Source: Pleurodeles waltl (Eukaryota > Chordata > Amphibia > Caudata > Salamandridae). Taken from it: 64,000 bases of DNA. Shown here one piece after another: positions 19,560 through 31,036 of this stretch; the stretch's first letter is position 1, and each line of letters starts with the position of its first letter. The translations under genes and the position numbers were made by a program. The notes below the pieces were generated by a model that saw only the letters and a list, made by a program, of their open reading frames with translations, was not told the DNA's origin and did not search any database. The stretch spans positions 821,474,817-821,538,816 of the forward strand of contig NC_090445.1 of NCBI RefSeq assembly GCF_031143425.1, read 5' to 3'.

Positions 19560-19960
19560 GGATCCACTGATGATTCCCTACCCTAGATATCTACATATGT
19601 TTTCATTAAATATCTCTGAATGGATTGATACTAAATAACAAAAAGAGATCTTTCTGGACCAAGATCTACTTTTCTGCCACATTTGGTGTAATTCCATTCA
19701 GTGGTTCGTGCTGTAGTCATGTTCAAAATCCCTATGGGAAATTGCAGGGGGAAAATTTGTTTTTGGATCCCCCTTTTTTCTGGGACCCAGCTTGACGGAT
19801 CACCCTGAAACTTTCAAGAGAGCAGCTGAATTAATTAGCTTATGAGAGTGGAAACGTTCATGAAGATTCATCAAACTGTACCAAAGTTATTAGCAAAACA
19901 AAAAACAGTTTGTCTATGGGAATTAGTTCCTAGCTATAGGTAATATATATATTTTAAAAA
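19560..19960. repeat. Interspersed repeat R1, best copy
   Basis: It carries TGGATTGATACTAAATAACA, ATTTGGTGTAATTCCATTCA and ACCAAAGTTATTAGCAAAAC, words shared with the fragments at 1-290 and 2400-2740. Non-coding; class unknown. Confidence 0.55.
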
Positions 19961-20010
19961 CTTAAATCTAGGGCTGGGCTAAAGGCCAAGCTGTGTGGGC
20001 CTACTCCTCT

Positions 20011-20154
20011 GCAGAGCTATGGTGGGCCACTCATAGGGGATGGGCACAGGCCTGGTCAAAAGTCTGACCATCACAGAAACAAAGCAGAGCTATGGTGGGC
20101 CACTCACAGGGGATGGGACAGGCCTGGTCAAAAGTCTGACCATCACAGAAACAA
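20011..20154. repeat. Tandem duplication, 73-bp unit
   Basis: The unit starting GCAGAGCTATGGTGGGCCAC at 20011 recurs at 20084 with only a few changes (TCATAGG/TCACAGG and a lost GC), ending in CATCACAGAAACAAA both times. A local duplication inside a repeat-rich region. Confidence 0.9.
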
Positions 20155-20533
20155 AACAAAAAAAAGAGCCAGAAGAACAAAAAATGGTGGGCATTACGAG
20201 TTGTGGTGTGTGTTGTGTGGTTTCGTAAGTCTGATCCAGAACCTAGTTTGAACTGTTTTCTTCAGTGAATACATATATTTGTAATACATGCATTATCTGC
20301 ATGTGTAATTTACTCATGTTACCATATTGACCCCTTGCGACAAAGACTCAATGCTTTTGTACTGGGCTTTTCTTTTATAAATGACTGTGTTGAAGTTTGC
20401 TAGTTCAATAGACTGAATTATAGTGAACCACAACTGTAGCGCCCAGAATGCAATGCTGTTAAACTAAACCCCAAGACCCAAGCTCCTTACCTTCATGACA
20501 AGGATTGATATGGCCACCATTCCTTTATATAAC

Positions 20534-21083
20534 TCAATCAATCAATCAATCATCTGAATTTGTATAGCACGCTAATCACCCAGACGGGTACCCAGGTGCT
20601 AGGTCCTGTCTGCTCGAGATCTCAGTCGAACAGCAAAGTCTTGAGACCCTTTCTGAATTCCTGAAGGGAGGGAGATGTCCTCGGGGTGATTGGGAGGCTG
20701 TCCCAAGATTTTGCGGCGGGTTTGGAGAAGGATCAACCACCAATGTTTCTGCGGCAAATGTGGGGGGTGTTAGGCGAGGGAGAGAGAGAGGTGGAGCGCA
20801 GGTGTCTGGGTGGGTCAGTGGAAGTTCAGGTGGTGGTTGATGTATGCTGGTCCTTGGTTGTGAAGGGCTTTGCAGGCATGTGCAAGAATCTTGAATTGGC
20901 ATCTCTTGTGTATGGGGGGCCTGTGGCTTTTCTTTAGCTGGGGGGTGGTGTGTGTCCGTCTAGGAAGGTGGATTATGAGTCTGGATTATGAGTCTGGATT
21001 ATGAGTCTGGTTGCCGAGTTCTGGATGGTCTGAAGATTCTTTAGGAGTGGAGAAGTGATTTTGGTGCAGAGACTCTATGCTTC
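20534..21083 (-). pseudogene. LINE 3' end, L2/CR1-like reverse transcriptase C-terminus, decayed
   Basis: Read on the minus strand, about 21083 down to 20650 encodes, with frameshifts, the motif series of the C-terminal part of an L2/CR1/Rex1-like reverse transcriptase: LQTIQNSATRLI, then RCQFKILAHACKALHNQGPA, then an Arg/Ser/Pro-rich tail. It ends in GCGTGCTATACAAATTCAGA and a (TGAT)n tail at 20534-20552, typical of L2/CR1-type 3' ends. Truncated at the 5' side as usual for LINEs. A 13-bp unit (GATTATGAGTCTG, plus strand) is repeated three times at 20971-21009, a local slip. Not functional. Probably the same family as 50630-51245. Confidence 0.8.
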
Positions 21084-21129
21084 TCTGAAGGTGATATTTT
21101 CACTAAGACAGGCAGATCCTCCTCACCCT

Positions 21130-21418
21130 CAGTAATTAATTTGTGCTGGTGTTTACACAAGGTCTGCATTGGCACTCATTTTTGGGGACCCTGATTTATC
21201 TTTCAAATTCACACTTTGACTCCTTGCAAGAGAGAAAAATGAAGAAACGGTAGAAAGAAGGAGGAATAGAAAGATAGGAAACAAAGGGTGACAGGAAGCT
21301 TGGAGTTGCGGAAGAAGGTGGTCTGAGGTGGAATTAAGACCAGTCAGCCTTGATATTCGGCAGCACCCTAGGAAGAACTTTTGGCCTCTGCATGTATTTG
21401 TTTACAAATTAAACACTG
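21130..21418 (+). mobile_element. hAT-type MITE, family CAGTGCTTAATTTG (copy 2, diverged)
   Basis: Starts CAGTAATTAATTTGTGCTGG and ends TTTACAAATTAAACACTG, matching the ends and the internal GGCACTCATTTTT...purine-rich layout of the better copies. The 8-bp duplication is not clear, which suits an old insertion. Length 289 bp. Confidence 0.7.
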
Positions 21419-21426
21419 TCTAACCC

Positions 21427-22960
21427 CTGCCGTCTTCCTCGTCCCCATTGGGCTAACGTAAAATGATTTGGCTCCCCTGCAAAATATGAGGGACCCCTGA
21501 GGTCTCCCATAGCCCACGGATATTCATGGCCCTTTGGCTGAATTGGGGTTGGGGCCTGAAAGAGTGTGGGTCCATTGAAGGGTTAGGGTGCTCCCTGCAC
21601 CGCAGGCACTTAAACACTTGCTCGTCCCATTAGATAATATATTTCGAGCAGTTTGATGAAAGGGGGGCTCCAGTCGAATCTGCTTTTCCCGGTGTAATTG
21701 CCACTAGCTGTCGTGTGTTTAGAAGTTATTGGTCTGCTCCTGTTCTACAGCGGAGCTTTCCTTCCTTCTCGCTGATGGTCACTTATTACATGCATTACCG
21801 CTGCACTCCAGCTGGCGAGTGGTACCTTTCGTTTGGCGGCGGCATCAGAACACCTTCTACTAGTTAGATCTCCGGTCCTCCACCCCTTGTACCGACGACC
21901 TCTGCTCCAGTGTGGCTCGATTACAACTGATTTTCAGGAAGGCGTCGTGCAGCGGACTGCGTGCATGGCAGCATGGCTGCTGGAGTGGCCCCCCCTCTCC
22001 CCCCCTTTAGAGGGTCGGGGGGCACCACCAACAGATGAGCGCGAGGGCAGAAGGAATGGACACACAGGGCCTCTATCAGGAGACAGAATGGGGACTGTCC
22101 GGCCTGCATCTGTCATAAAGGAGCCGCTTGTGGCCTCTTGAGCGGACACAGCTGGTCCACGGGGAGCCTCGGGTGGAATCTGCAGCTGTCACGTGATCAG
22201 ACCACAGTGAGCAGCCGCGTGGAGAGCGACGGTCAGAGGAGCGCGCGAGGATGTAGTCCAGAGGCCCAGGAGAGCCCGGGAACCGAGGGGTGTCCTATAC
22301 TCCTAAAATAGAAATGACAAATGTACCGATACATAATTGGTTGAATTTCTGAAGCCCGAGTTGTATGGGAGGCACTCTTTTACCCTTTTTGACAAGAAGT
22401 GGATCTGTTTGAAGGAGCTTAGCTGGCTAGGCATCGTATATCAGATTCACACAAACGGTTGTGCATCGTTTGCTACTCGTGTGAATGTCTGAGCCCTATT
22501 TACTGCTTTAGATTACTAATCATCTTTCAATGGCAGAGATCAGTAAACTTCTTTACGCTCTTAAATGGTTGAATCCGGAATATAGCTTTAATAATATTTA
22601 ATTTGTGCCGGTGGCTGCCAGTGTTCAAGACACTTATTTCTGGGGACTCGGTCTCCTTGCCGCCTTGTCCCGGTCTGCAGTTGCATTCATGTACCGAGCA
22701 GCAGGTACCAGAAGAGTCAACTTTTTTATTTACATACAGCTTCCTAGAAATAGCCGAAGGGCGGCCAATGCTGTAATCTTTCACAATTCATTGTATTGCC
22801 AACCCTTTTTCTCTTTCCACACACCACAATGGAAATAAAAGGAAGACTGTGTGCATGTTGCGGTCTGGTTATGTTACCTCCACAGCCAAAGGGCAGGCAA
22901 CTGCTAGAAAGGCAGGGCTCTGAGACAGTAGTTGTCCTCCCCCCGATGTCGGTGTAGTGT
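21427..22960. other. No recognisable gene
   Basis: 21830-22290 is GC-rich with C and G runs (21988-22025), with open frames typical of such composition. The rest is ordinary sequence. I see no repeat or exon I can support. Confidence 0.35.
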
Positions 22961-22970
22961 CGTGTTTTGT

Positions 22971-23276
22971 GATGTAACGAACGTGCACTACGTGGACATT
23001 AAGTATTTCCCGGCAGGGTTGCAGGGCCTTCCACCGCTCCGTTATCTGGGTGTGGTGAGAGACGCCCCTGGTCATGTGACCAGGGTAATAAAGGCGAGAT
23101 CTGAAGGGGCGTTGAGGCCCTTGCAGCTCGCCGGAATCACACTAACACACTCAATCCAATGTCTGTCTTCTGTAGGCCTCCGGCCTAGGAATAACTCACC
23201 GGCATACTGCTGCGGTGTTCAGCGGTCAACCGGCACAAGGCCTGTACCATAACCAACGCCCCCTCACATGCCCGAC
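22971..23276 (+). repeat. LTR-like segment (tentative)
   Basis: It runs from TGTAACG to CTCACA (TG...CA), about 306 bp, with an AATAAA hexamer at 23087-23092 in the expected middle third. No target duplication, no identifiable primer-binding site and no retroelement genes are visible, so this is only a compositional suggestion of a solo LTR. Confidence 0.2.
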
Positions 23277-26200
23277 ACAACAGTCGGCACCTGACTGGTT
23301 CAAGAAGTCAGGAAGGTAAAGCTTGCCTCCCCAGGCCAAACCACCCCCTTGCTCTTCCTGGAGCCTTGAGTCCTACGGATACATCAGACTAAGAGAAGAG
23401 ACCTATTTGCGCTAGACAGGGGCCCCTGACAAAAATTCTGGGAGCTGGTACTTTAAAACAAATAATAAAAAAAGTAAGCACAGTACTTTACTAAAGTAGG
23501 TGTTCTTTCTATACCCCTTCACATTTGTAAATGGATGAGTTCTGTGCACCACTTTACACTCTTAAACGGCAATGCTCACAATACCACGTTTTTGTTCAGA
23601 CGGGATAAGGCATATCTACTGTGTGTCATTACAGGACAGGAAAGATTCAAGGCCATTTTTCCTTTTAATTTTCTTAGTTTGCTTAGGGGGAGCAGCCAAG
23701 TCTCTGTCAACGGCAGTACACTGTCACAAACCGCGATCCCTATTTCTTGTGATCTTTTGGTCGCAGCTGCACCTGCAGCCTTCACAGCTCCTCAGTGATA
23801 GAACCTTCAACTCTGGACAGAAGTAAAACTGTGAGAGACCCCGGATGAGCCGTCCTCTGTATCCCATCCCAGCGAATGCGCTTGACTATGCCCCTGTGGT
23901 CAGCTCTCTGGCTCCATACTAAGCGGCACCTTTGTGAGCATTTGTTACTTTTAGCCAAAGGGAAGGCACTTTAGTGAACTATACACAGTGCATCAGTACA
24001 CAGGGACAAAAGCAAACTTTAACAGTTTTTAGAGTTCTTTGGATGGTCCTGGCTTGGCATCTTCAGAAAGGCTCTGTTGAAATTAATACATGTATGTCTA
24101 CCCACGTGGTGTTTTAAGGACAGTATATATTATATTTTAAGTTGGTGTCTTCCGAGGAGAGTCCTGCGGCAGACCTGGGCCAGCTCCTTCACCACCTAGC
24201 CTTGTGGAAGACAGAGGGAGAGGGGCATGGCATGAATGTAGCCTGAGGGTTAGAAGACCCACTTGAGAAGCTGAATCCCTAGGGCAAGGGATCGCTCCAT
24301 CATAGGCATGCACCGTATTCCAGTGGTGACTCTCACACGTGGAGCGCCCGGTGTACCATTTGTGGTTGAGTCACCAAACCTTAAGGCAGCAGACGCTTAA
24401 GGTACGTCAATTGACGAGTTGCACTTAAGACATCTTTCCTAGTTTTTGGAGGTGTGATGACATTTGTTACAAAACTCTATATGTTACTAACAAAGTGCCA
24501 TGATCAACAGACCAAATACAAGTTTTCCTTTAGATTGACGTGCACTGGCTCCCAGCAGCCTGCAGAAGGATGTTGCATCAACTCCCGTGCAACACACTCT
24601 GGTTTGCTAATTAAATCAATGAGTGCTGGCAGCTGATGGATGGGAGTAATCAGCTGAAAGGAACCTAAAGATTTATAATGACAAGGTGAAATTGACAAGG
24701 GCTGCCTACATTGATTTTGTTAACTAAGGTTTTACAAAGCTGTATGCTGTAAACATTAATGTTTACATTCTTGTTTCTTATGGGGCACAATATGTTCAAC
24801 AAAGGGACCCCATTCAAATGGCCATTTGTTGTACACATCAGCTGGAAGAGGCGTCTTTCTTGGAGAGGAGCAGATATAGAAGGGATAGATCACGATCGAT
24901 GATGTGCTTCTTGTTGGTGCGCCTAGTACTCTTTTCCAAGTCTGTGTAACTCTCAGAGAAGTATAGTTTTTTTTACATTAAAGGAATCATCAGCTTTTGT
25001 ATTTATTTTCTATAGAAATCCTAAGTTGCAGCATCACAAGCACGAGGTGACATGCACCCACCAATGTAGTATGCTATAGACCGGTTACAGAAAACAGCAT
25101 GTGATGGGGCAGCAATTGAAGGCGTATTGTTAAGATGACTCCAGAAATCAGAGCACAGTTTTCCCCATGGTATTTATTTAAATGCAGAGGTAAACAATAA
25201 ATAAATCGCAATAGCCAGATATTTTGGTCAAGTGTTGAATCCGGGTTTGTTATTCCGGTCTCTAGTTTCTACGTTAGTCACTAGATCACAGGCCATCCCC
25301 TTAGCATCCATGCAGGCCGTAGTCCTAGAATGGCAAGCAATGTCAATCCTTTCCCTTTCAGTATGGCTCGATGAATGATGTTCTTTCATTAAGATCAGAG
25401 TGGTGGTGGAAGTGACACTACACTCCTGTTAAGTCCAACAATAATGCAGGAAGGAACATCACATCATCTTTTCCCAGACAGTACATCTTGCATTAGTTTT
25501 TTAGGTCCTGCCTACTGACAGCTTTTAGCCGTCCATTTGCAAAAGACCTCTTGTGGACCTTACCAAAAACTTAGTGGAGTTACAGTCACCTATTGCTTAC
25601 CAGTGGGTGGCTCTGTTGTCACTCTTATTTCTTTGCTTCTTATTTGATGGCTTACCTTCCTCCTCATGAGTTTAACTCTCCCTTGGAGCATAGTTTCTTT
25701 ATTTGCTCACATTTGGGAAACTTATTTTCTTGTTTAATTTAAACATTCCATGCAAGTGCGTGTGTTTTCGTGCTCTCCTTGTGTGTTGCTCTGCACAAAA
25801 TATAATCTTACCAAAAGTGGAATTGTCCCAGTCTTCCCACTTCTGGGAGGGGGTCTGGGATTGGTTGGCCTAAGTGACAGAAGTTCCACATGAAAGTGAT
25901 TCAAAGCTAATTTTACTAGGTAGTCATAGAGTTCCATCCAAACAGAAAAAATGGTCTTTAATCTAGGAATTGTGGTACCATGATCGAATGTTGTTAAATT
26001 ATGAGGGAGAACAGAATCTCCTACTTTGGACAGGTACCAATTGCACACATGGTTTCTGTAGAGGGCACAGAAATCTATATTTACGATGGAAGAGGCCGCC
26101 CTAAGAAATGCAAGAAAATCTGGGACTCCTCTGGGACATATCGTGGCCACACGTGAAACAGAGTATATATTGTACTTCTAGATAATTATACTTTTTTAAT

Positions 26201-26803
26201 ACATTTATGTAATCAAATGCTGTGCTGAGCAGTACTCCTCATATTATCTGTGTTAAAACACATTACAAGTTTAATGAAACGTAATACAATGTGTTTGTCA
26301 AAAAAGCCTTTGTAAAATCATAGCTATACCTGTCTAAAAAAGACCAGTAAAACAAATATTTACCTGTGTGTGGTTTTGTGGCATACTGTTTCAAAATGGG
26401 GGAAAAACATAGGATTTCGATTGCGAGATTTTGTCTTAAAACCTACACTGGTCATCCGTATGTAGTATATTGCCCTGTGAGACTAAAGGGTGCATGTGAC
26501 TTCTCAGGAGATTGTCAGATTTGGACTTCCTGAGGAATGCCCCAGCTTGAAGCAATGAGGATTAGTAGGGCAGGTACTCTGGGTAAAGATCATGTATTTG
26601 CTTTTAATGAGCACACAGAGTTACTTTAATCCATAATAGATAACATTTTGTACATGATGTGGTGTGTTATAACATCTAGCTACATATTGAGCTGTGTCTC
26701 TTTTTCCATTATGAGTTGTGATTCCTGTGGTATCAACAGTGGGTCCCTCGCTTGACCAGATTGTAAGAATCTTACAAATTATTTCATCTCCTTGAGCCTT
26801 AGC
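23277..26803. other. No recognisable gene
   Basis: More than 3 kb without a supported feature. The minus-strand frame 25734-26150 (138 residues) is the longest. It has no motif I recognise, no repeat relatives in the window and no splice context. Left unassigned. Confidence 0.35.
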
Positions 26804-26840
26804 CAGTGTTGAATTTGGATAAAAAAAGGTGCAAAGCTCC
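26804..26840. repeat. Isolated hAT-MITE end
   Basis: CAGTGTTGAATTTGGATAAA followed by AAAAAGGTGC matches the right end (reverse-complemented) of the CAGTGCTTAATTTG MITE family; no matching opposite end is visible within 400 bp. A truncated or rearranged copy. Confidence 0.45.
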
Positions 26841-28885
26841 AGTGTTTTAGGACCTTGCTGCAGATGCTGTCAAATGCCATGGTTGCCCAATGCAAAACCT
26901 TGCTGGGTTTTTCATCTTGCCTCTTTTATCCACCACCGTCCATTTTCTTTCTGTTTATCCCACTTGAGCGGGTTCTTTCTCCTTCCTTCTTTTTCACTTT
27001 GTCAATGTTTTCCAGTTTATAGGTCGAGCATAGTGCTGCTTTTCCGAACTGTTGTAATGTATTTGTGGGGTTTAACCACTCCCATTGCACGCCCATCACT
27101 TTTATTCGTACGTTTGTCTCACCATGAGGCTATTTTGTTATGCCTTGCAGACTGACTATGTTACATGGATAGTTGCACCATTGGCTATATGCTTTAGTGT
27201 GGTTGAACTACTTTTTTTTATTTTGTCTCTCCCCTTCGCGCTTTATGGTGCTTTCAAGTTTGATACAGCATGAACTCGATCTGCGGTATTGGAGCACTTT
27301 GCATAGGCACCAGTTATGTCACATTGTTTCCTTTGTCTTTCCTTTCAAGCCATGAGAGGAACAAACTTCTCTATCCATAATGTTTTTGTTTTATTTTAGC
27401 GTTTGCTTTACAGCCATGATACGAACGCAGTTGAACAACCACAATGTTTTATTTTTTTGTTTTTTCCTTTTTGCTGCTAGTTTACTTTTTTATTTCATTA
27501 GTGACTTTGCTCGACACTGCTCTTTATCTTTAACTATGGTGGCCGCGCCTTTCTTTTGTTCTGTGCGGCGCAGCTCACCCACCTCTATTTTACTCACCGC
27601 TGTGCCCGTTTGGTTTCATTAGCGCTATTTTTACTGCAAAATGGTGTCCGATATTTCTGAGGCTCTTGCGGGGGCCACTTCACACCCCCCATGCTTGTTT
27701 ATTATGTTTACAGTTTATTTATGACAAAAGTATCCGCCAGCTTGAAAGAGATAATTGCATAATGCTCACATACAAGTATCGGCTATTGTGGCACTTGGAC
27801 CCCTCTTCACTTAGATCTTCCTTTCGCTTGTCGCCTCTCCTCCTCCTCCTCCTCATTTTAGATGAGCAAACCGTGCTTTACATTGAATCGGTGCTGCGGT
27901 GTAATGTTTTTTCATGTATGGCCACAGTGGTGCTCTTGTTAGCTGACAAGCATTACATTACGGTGACAAAGTATTTTCATAGAGTCTGCGTGGACGCACC
28001 ATATTTATGTGACTGGGATACAATTATAAATTGGATCATCACAGACGCGAGTGGGCGAGGACAGGTCACGTTGGTTTCCGTGATTGGAATGCCAGCCTTG
28101 TGCTTAACTTCTTTAGTTTTTTAGTATGTTAAACTGAATACCTGCACCAAAATTGGAGATGTTGATCCCTAGTTCGAACTTACCGTTCAGTTGTGTGCTC
28201 TGATACGAGCTTGGTGATAGAAATGATAATTCCTTCGCACTGTTTTACTGAACAATTAAATTCATAAGATGCGCAAATGGTGTCTTTAGTGTTTTTTCAT
28301 GGTCCAGAACTCTTTTCAAGCATTTCCCATCTCGTGCTAATGATTATGTCTTGGAGAGACACTTCTAGAAACTTATCAAAACATCTTTCTGGCATGGTGA
28401 ACTGCCTCTATATTAGTGCCCGTTTCACTCCATCCATGTTCTAAGAATTATGCACACATTTGCACGATCTATTCGAAACCGATGCGAATAGTTTGTATTT
28501 TATTTAAAAACATCATCAGTTTTTACAAAAAACAAGTATTTAATATAAGAATGTTATCAGCCTTTGCAACAAAACGTATTTCAGTGAATGGGAAATAGTG
28601 TTTTTCTCTTTCCTCATACTTTTGCTTGACATTTCATAATGGTGGACCAGCTAGATTGTGTTAAACCTATTTACATTGCAAGCCTTTTCGCACATCCTTT
28701 TCAATATTTTTACTCCTAGCCTTCCCCTGTCAGGCAGCAACTCTTGATAGTAGGGCAGTGAAAGTGCTATTCTGTTCTATTCTAATTAGCATGGCAAATT
28801 TAAATTAGGGTGATAATTGGCAATATTTTCATTTTTTGCTTCAGATAGAGGAAGAAGGTAAATGGAAGTGTTTTAGTTATATGCA
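26841..28885. other. T-rich sequence without recognisable gene
   Basis: 26900-27650 is unusually T-rich and yields several overlapping hydrophobic (Leu/Phe-rich) frames, as does 27666-28124 (152 residues). None shows a conserved domain, and hydrophobicity is explained by T-rich codons. No further features seen. Confidence 0.4.
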
Positions 28886-28935
28886 GGGCCACTGGAATTA
28901 TGTGGCAGGAAAACAATAAATTAGGAGCTAGGGTT
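28886..28935. repeat. Dispersed repeat R3, left end only
   Basis: GGGCCACTGGAATTATGTGG matches the left end of the element at 39803 (GGACCACTGGAATTATGCG). The match fades after about 25 bp. Confidence 0.4.
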
Positions 28936-29690
28936 GACCAATTTATATGGCAAAAAAAGCCAAGTTATAATTTACAACGCCAATAGCTCTAACTCACACA
29001 AATGCGAGACCTATTGCATTGCAAATACTTGTTTCTTCCTTTCTCTACATTGCTTGGCCATAGGGTGTTTTATAGCAATACAGTCTATCCTTAAATATAT
29101 GGACACGTTTAGGTGTTTTATAGGACATTGTGTTATTTATCCAGATGTATACACATTATAAATGTATACATTTGCTACTAATTCAGGTAAGAAACATGAT
29201 TGTACATCCTTTCTGTTATAGCTTGTTGTAATATAGTCTGAGGATAACTCATTCACGTCTGTGGTTTAGTGCGTTTTTCTAATAGGCGAGTTATCTTTGT
29301 GTAATATTTGGCTGCTGAAATTGTTTATATATCAAAGTTGTACCCAGAGCAGTGACGCACTGTGTAAAATATTTCTTCTGTGAGTAGCTGTCACAGTGGT
29401 GAATTATTTGGTGGTAAAGAAAACCTCACCCAGTCCCGTGTGCTCGCTATGTAAACCTTTGGGTTAAATATACAGGGAGTGCAGAATTATTAGGCAAATT
29501 AGTATTTTGACCACATCATCCTCTTTATGCATGTTGTCTTACTCCAAGCTGTATAGGCTCAAAAGCCTACTACCAATTAAGCATATTAGGTGATGTGCAT
29601 CTCTGTAATGAGAAGGGGTGTGGTCTAATAACATCAACACCCTATATCAGGTGTGCATAATTATTAGGCAACTTCCTTTCCTTTGGCAAA

Positions 29691-30707
29691 ATGGGTCAAA
29701 AGAAGGACTTGACAGGCTCAGAAAAGTCAAAAATAGTGAGATATCTTGCAGAGGGATGCAGCACTCTTAAAATTGCAAAGCTTCTGAAGCGTGATCATCG
29801 AACAATCAAGCGTTTCATTCAAAATAGTCAACAGGGTCGCAAGAAGCGTGTGGAAAAACCAAGGCGCAAAATAACTGCCCATGAACTGAGAAAAGTCAAG
29901 CGTGCAGCTGCCACGATGCCACTTGCCACCAGTTTGGCCATATTTCGGAGCTGCAACATCACTGGAGTGCCCAAAAGCACAAGGTGTGCAATACTCAGAG
30001 ACATGGCCAAGGTAAGAAAGGCTGAAAGACGACCACCACTGAACAAGACACACAAGCTGAAACGTCAAGACTGGGCCAAGAAATATCTCAAGACTGATTT
30101 TTCTAAGGTTTTATGGACTGATGAAATGAGAGTGAGTCTTGATGGGCCAGATGGATGGGCCCGTGGCTGGATTGGTAAAGGGCAGAGAGCTCCAGTCCGA
30201 CTCAGACGCCAGCAAGGTGGAGGTGGAGTACTGGTTTGGGCTGGTATCATCAAAGATGAGCTTGTGGGGCCTTTTCGGGTTGAGGATGGAGTCAAGCTCA
30301 ACTCCCAGTCCTACTGCCAGTTCCTGGAAGACACCTTCTTCAAGCAGTGGTACAGGAAGAAGTCTGCATCCTTCAAGAAAAACATGATTTTCATGCAGGA
30401 CAATGCTCCATCACACGCGTCCAAGTACTCCACAGCGTGGCTGGCAAGAAAGGGTATAAAAGAAGGAAATCTAATGACATGGCCTCCTTGTTCACCTGAT
30501 CTGAACCCCATTGAGAACCTGTGGTCCATCATCAAATGTGAGATTTACAAGGAGGGAAAACAGTACACCGCTCTGAACAGTGTCTGGGAGGCTGTGGTTG
30601 CTGCTGCACGCAATGTTGATGGTGAACAGATCAAAACACTGACAGAATCCATGGATGGCAGGCTTTTGAGTGTCCTTGCAAAGAAAGGTGGCTATATTGG
30701 TCACTGA
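29691..30707 (+). CDS. Tc1-family transposase, DD37E type, full length
   Basis: 338 residues, 334 identical to the copy at 16097. It has the same catalytic triad (D144, D237, E275; 37 residues between the last two), the same two DNA-binding helix-turn-helix regions and the same basic linker. It carries R86, S138, D154 and A294 where copy 1 has Q, Y, G and S; two further coding differences are silent (both in Leu codons). The frame is fully open and intronless, 17 bp after the inner repeat, with a canonical AATAAA 79 bp after the stop. This copy is the better candidate for an active enzyme, which could also mobilise copy 1. Related Tc1-like elements are known for crossing species, which fits the near-identity, but transfer is not shown by this window. 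Confidence 0.97.
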   Translation: MGQKKDLTGSEKSKIVRYLAEGCSTLKIAKLLKRDHRTIKRFIQNSQQGRKKRVEKPRRKITAHELRKVKRAAATMPLATSLAIFRSCNITGVPKSTRCAILRDMAKVRKAERRPPLNKTHKLKRQDWAKKYLKTDFSKVLWTDEMRVSLDGPDGWARGWIGKGQRAPVRLRRQQGGGGVLVWAGIIKDELVGPFRVEDGVKLNSQSYCQFLEDTFFKQWYRKKSASFKKNMIFMQDNAPSHASKYSTAWLARKGIKEGNLMTWPPCSPDLNPIENLWSIIKCEIYKEGKQYTALNSVWEAVVAAARNVDGEQIKTLTESMDGRLLSVLAKKGGYIGH

Positions 30708-30785
30708 TTTGTTTTTGTTTTGTTTTTGAATGTCAGAAATGTATATTTGTGAATGTTGAGATGTTATATTGGTTTCACTGGTAAT

Positions 30786-30791
30786 AATAAA
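30786..30791 (+). promoter_or_regulatory. Putative poly(A) signal of Tc1 copy 2
   Basis: Canonical AATAAA between the transposase stop codon (30707) and the inner right inverted repeat (30823). Copy 1 has AATTAA at the same place. Confidence 0.55.
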
Positions 30792-31036
30792 TAATTGAAA
30801 TGGGTATATATTTTTTTTTGTTAAGTTGCCTAATAATTATGCACAGTAATAGTCACTTGCACACACAGATATCCCCCTAACATAGCTAAAACTAAAAACA
30901 AACTAAAAACTACTTCCAAAAATATTCAGCTTTGATATTAATGAGTTTTTTGGGTTCATTGAGAACATGGTTGTTGTTCAATAATAAAATTAATCCTCAA
31001 AAATACAACTTGCCTAATAATTCTGCACTCCCTGTA

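Larger units (their letters stand above)
29473..31034 (+). mobile_element. Tc1-like DNA transposon, copy 2, intact (1562 bp)
   Basis: Same length and structure as copy 1: outer inverted repeats at 29473-29497 and 31010-31034, inner repeats at 29653-29674 and 30823-30844, TA target duplications at 29471-29472 and 31035-31036, one transposase gene. Here the flanks are not a TA microsatellite, so the duplication is unambiguous. Both inverted-repeat pairs are preserved. Differences from copy 1 are single substitutions scattered over the length. Confidence 0.98.

Noticed and set aside
22971..23276. Confident call of an LTR retrotransposon
   Set aside because: TG...CA ends and AATAAA alone are weak; no target duplication, primer-binding site or genes. 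Listed only as a low-confidence feature.
25734..26150. 138-residue minus-strand frame
   Set aside because: No motif, no repeat relatives and no splice context; a frame of this length can occur by chance in 64 kb.
27666..28124. 152-residue hydrophobic frame as a membrane protein
   Set aside because: Hydrophobicity follows from T-rich sequence; no conserved pattern or neighbouring exon.
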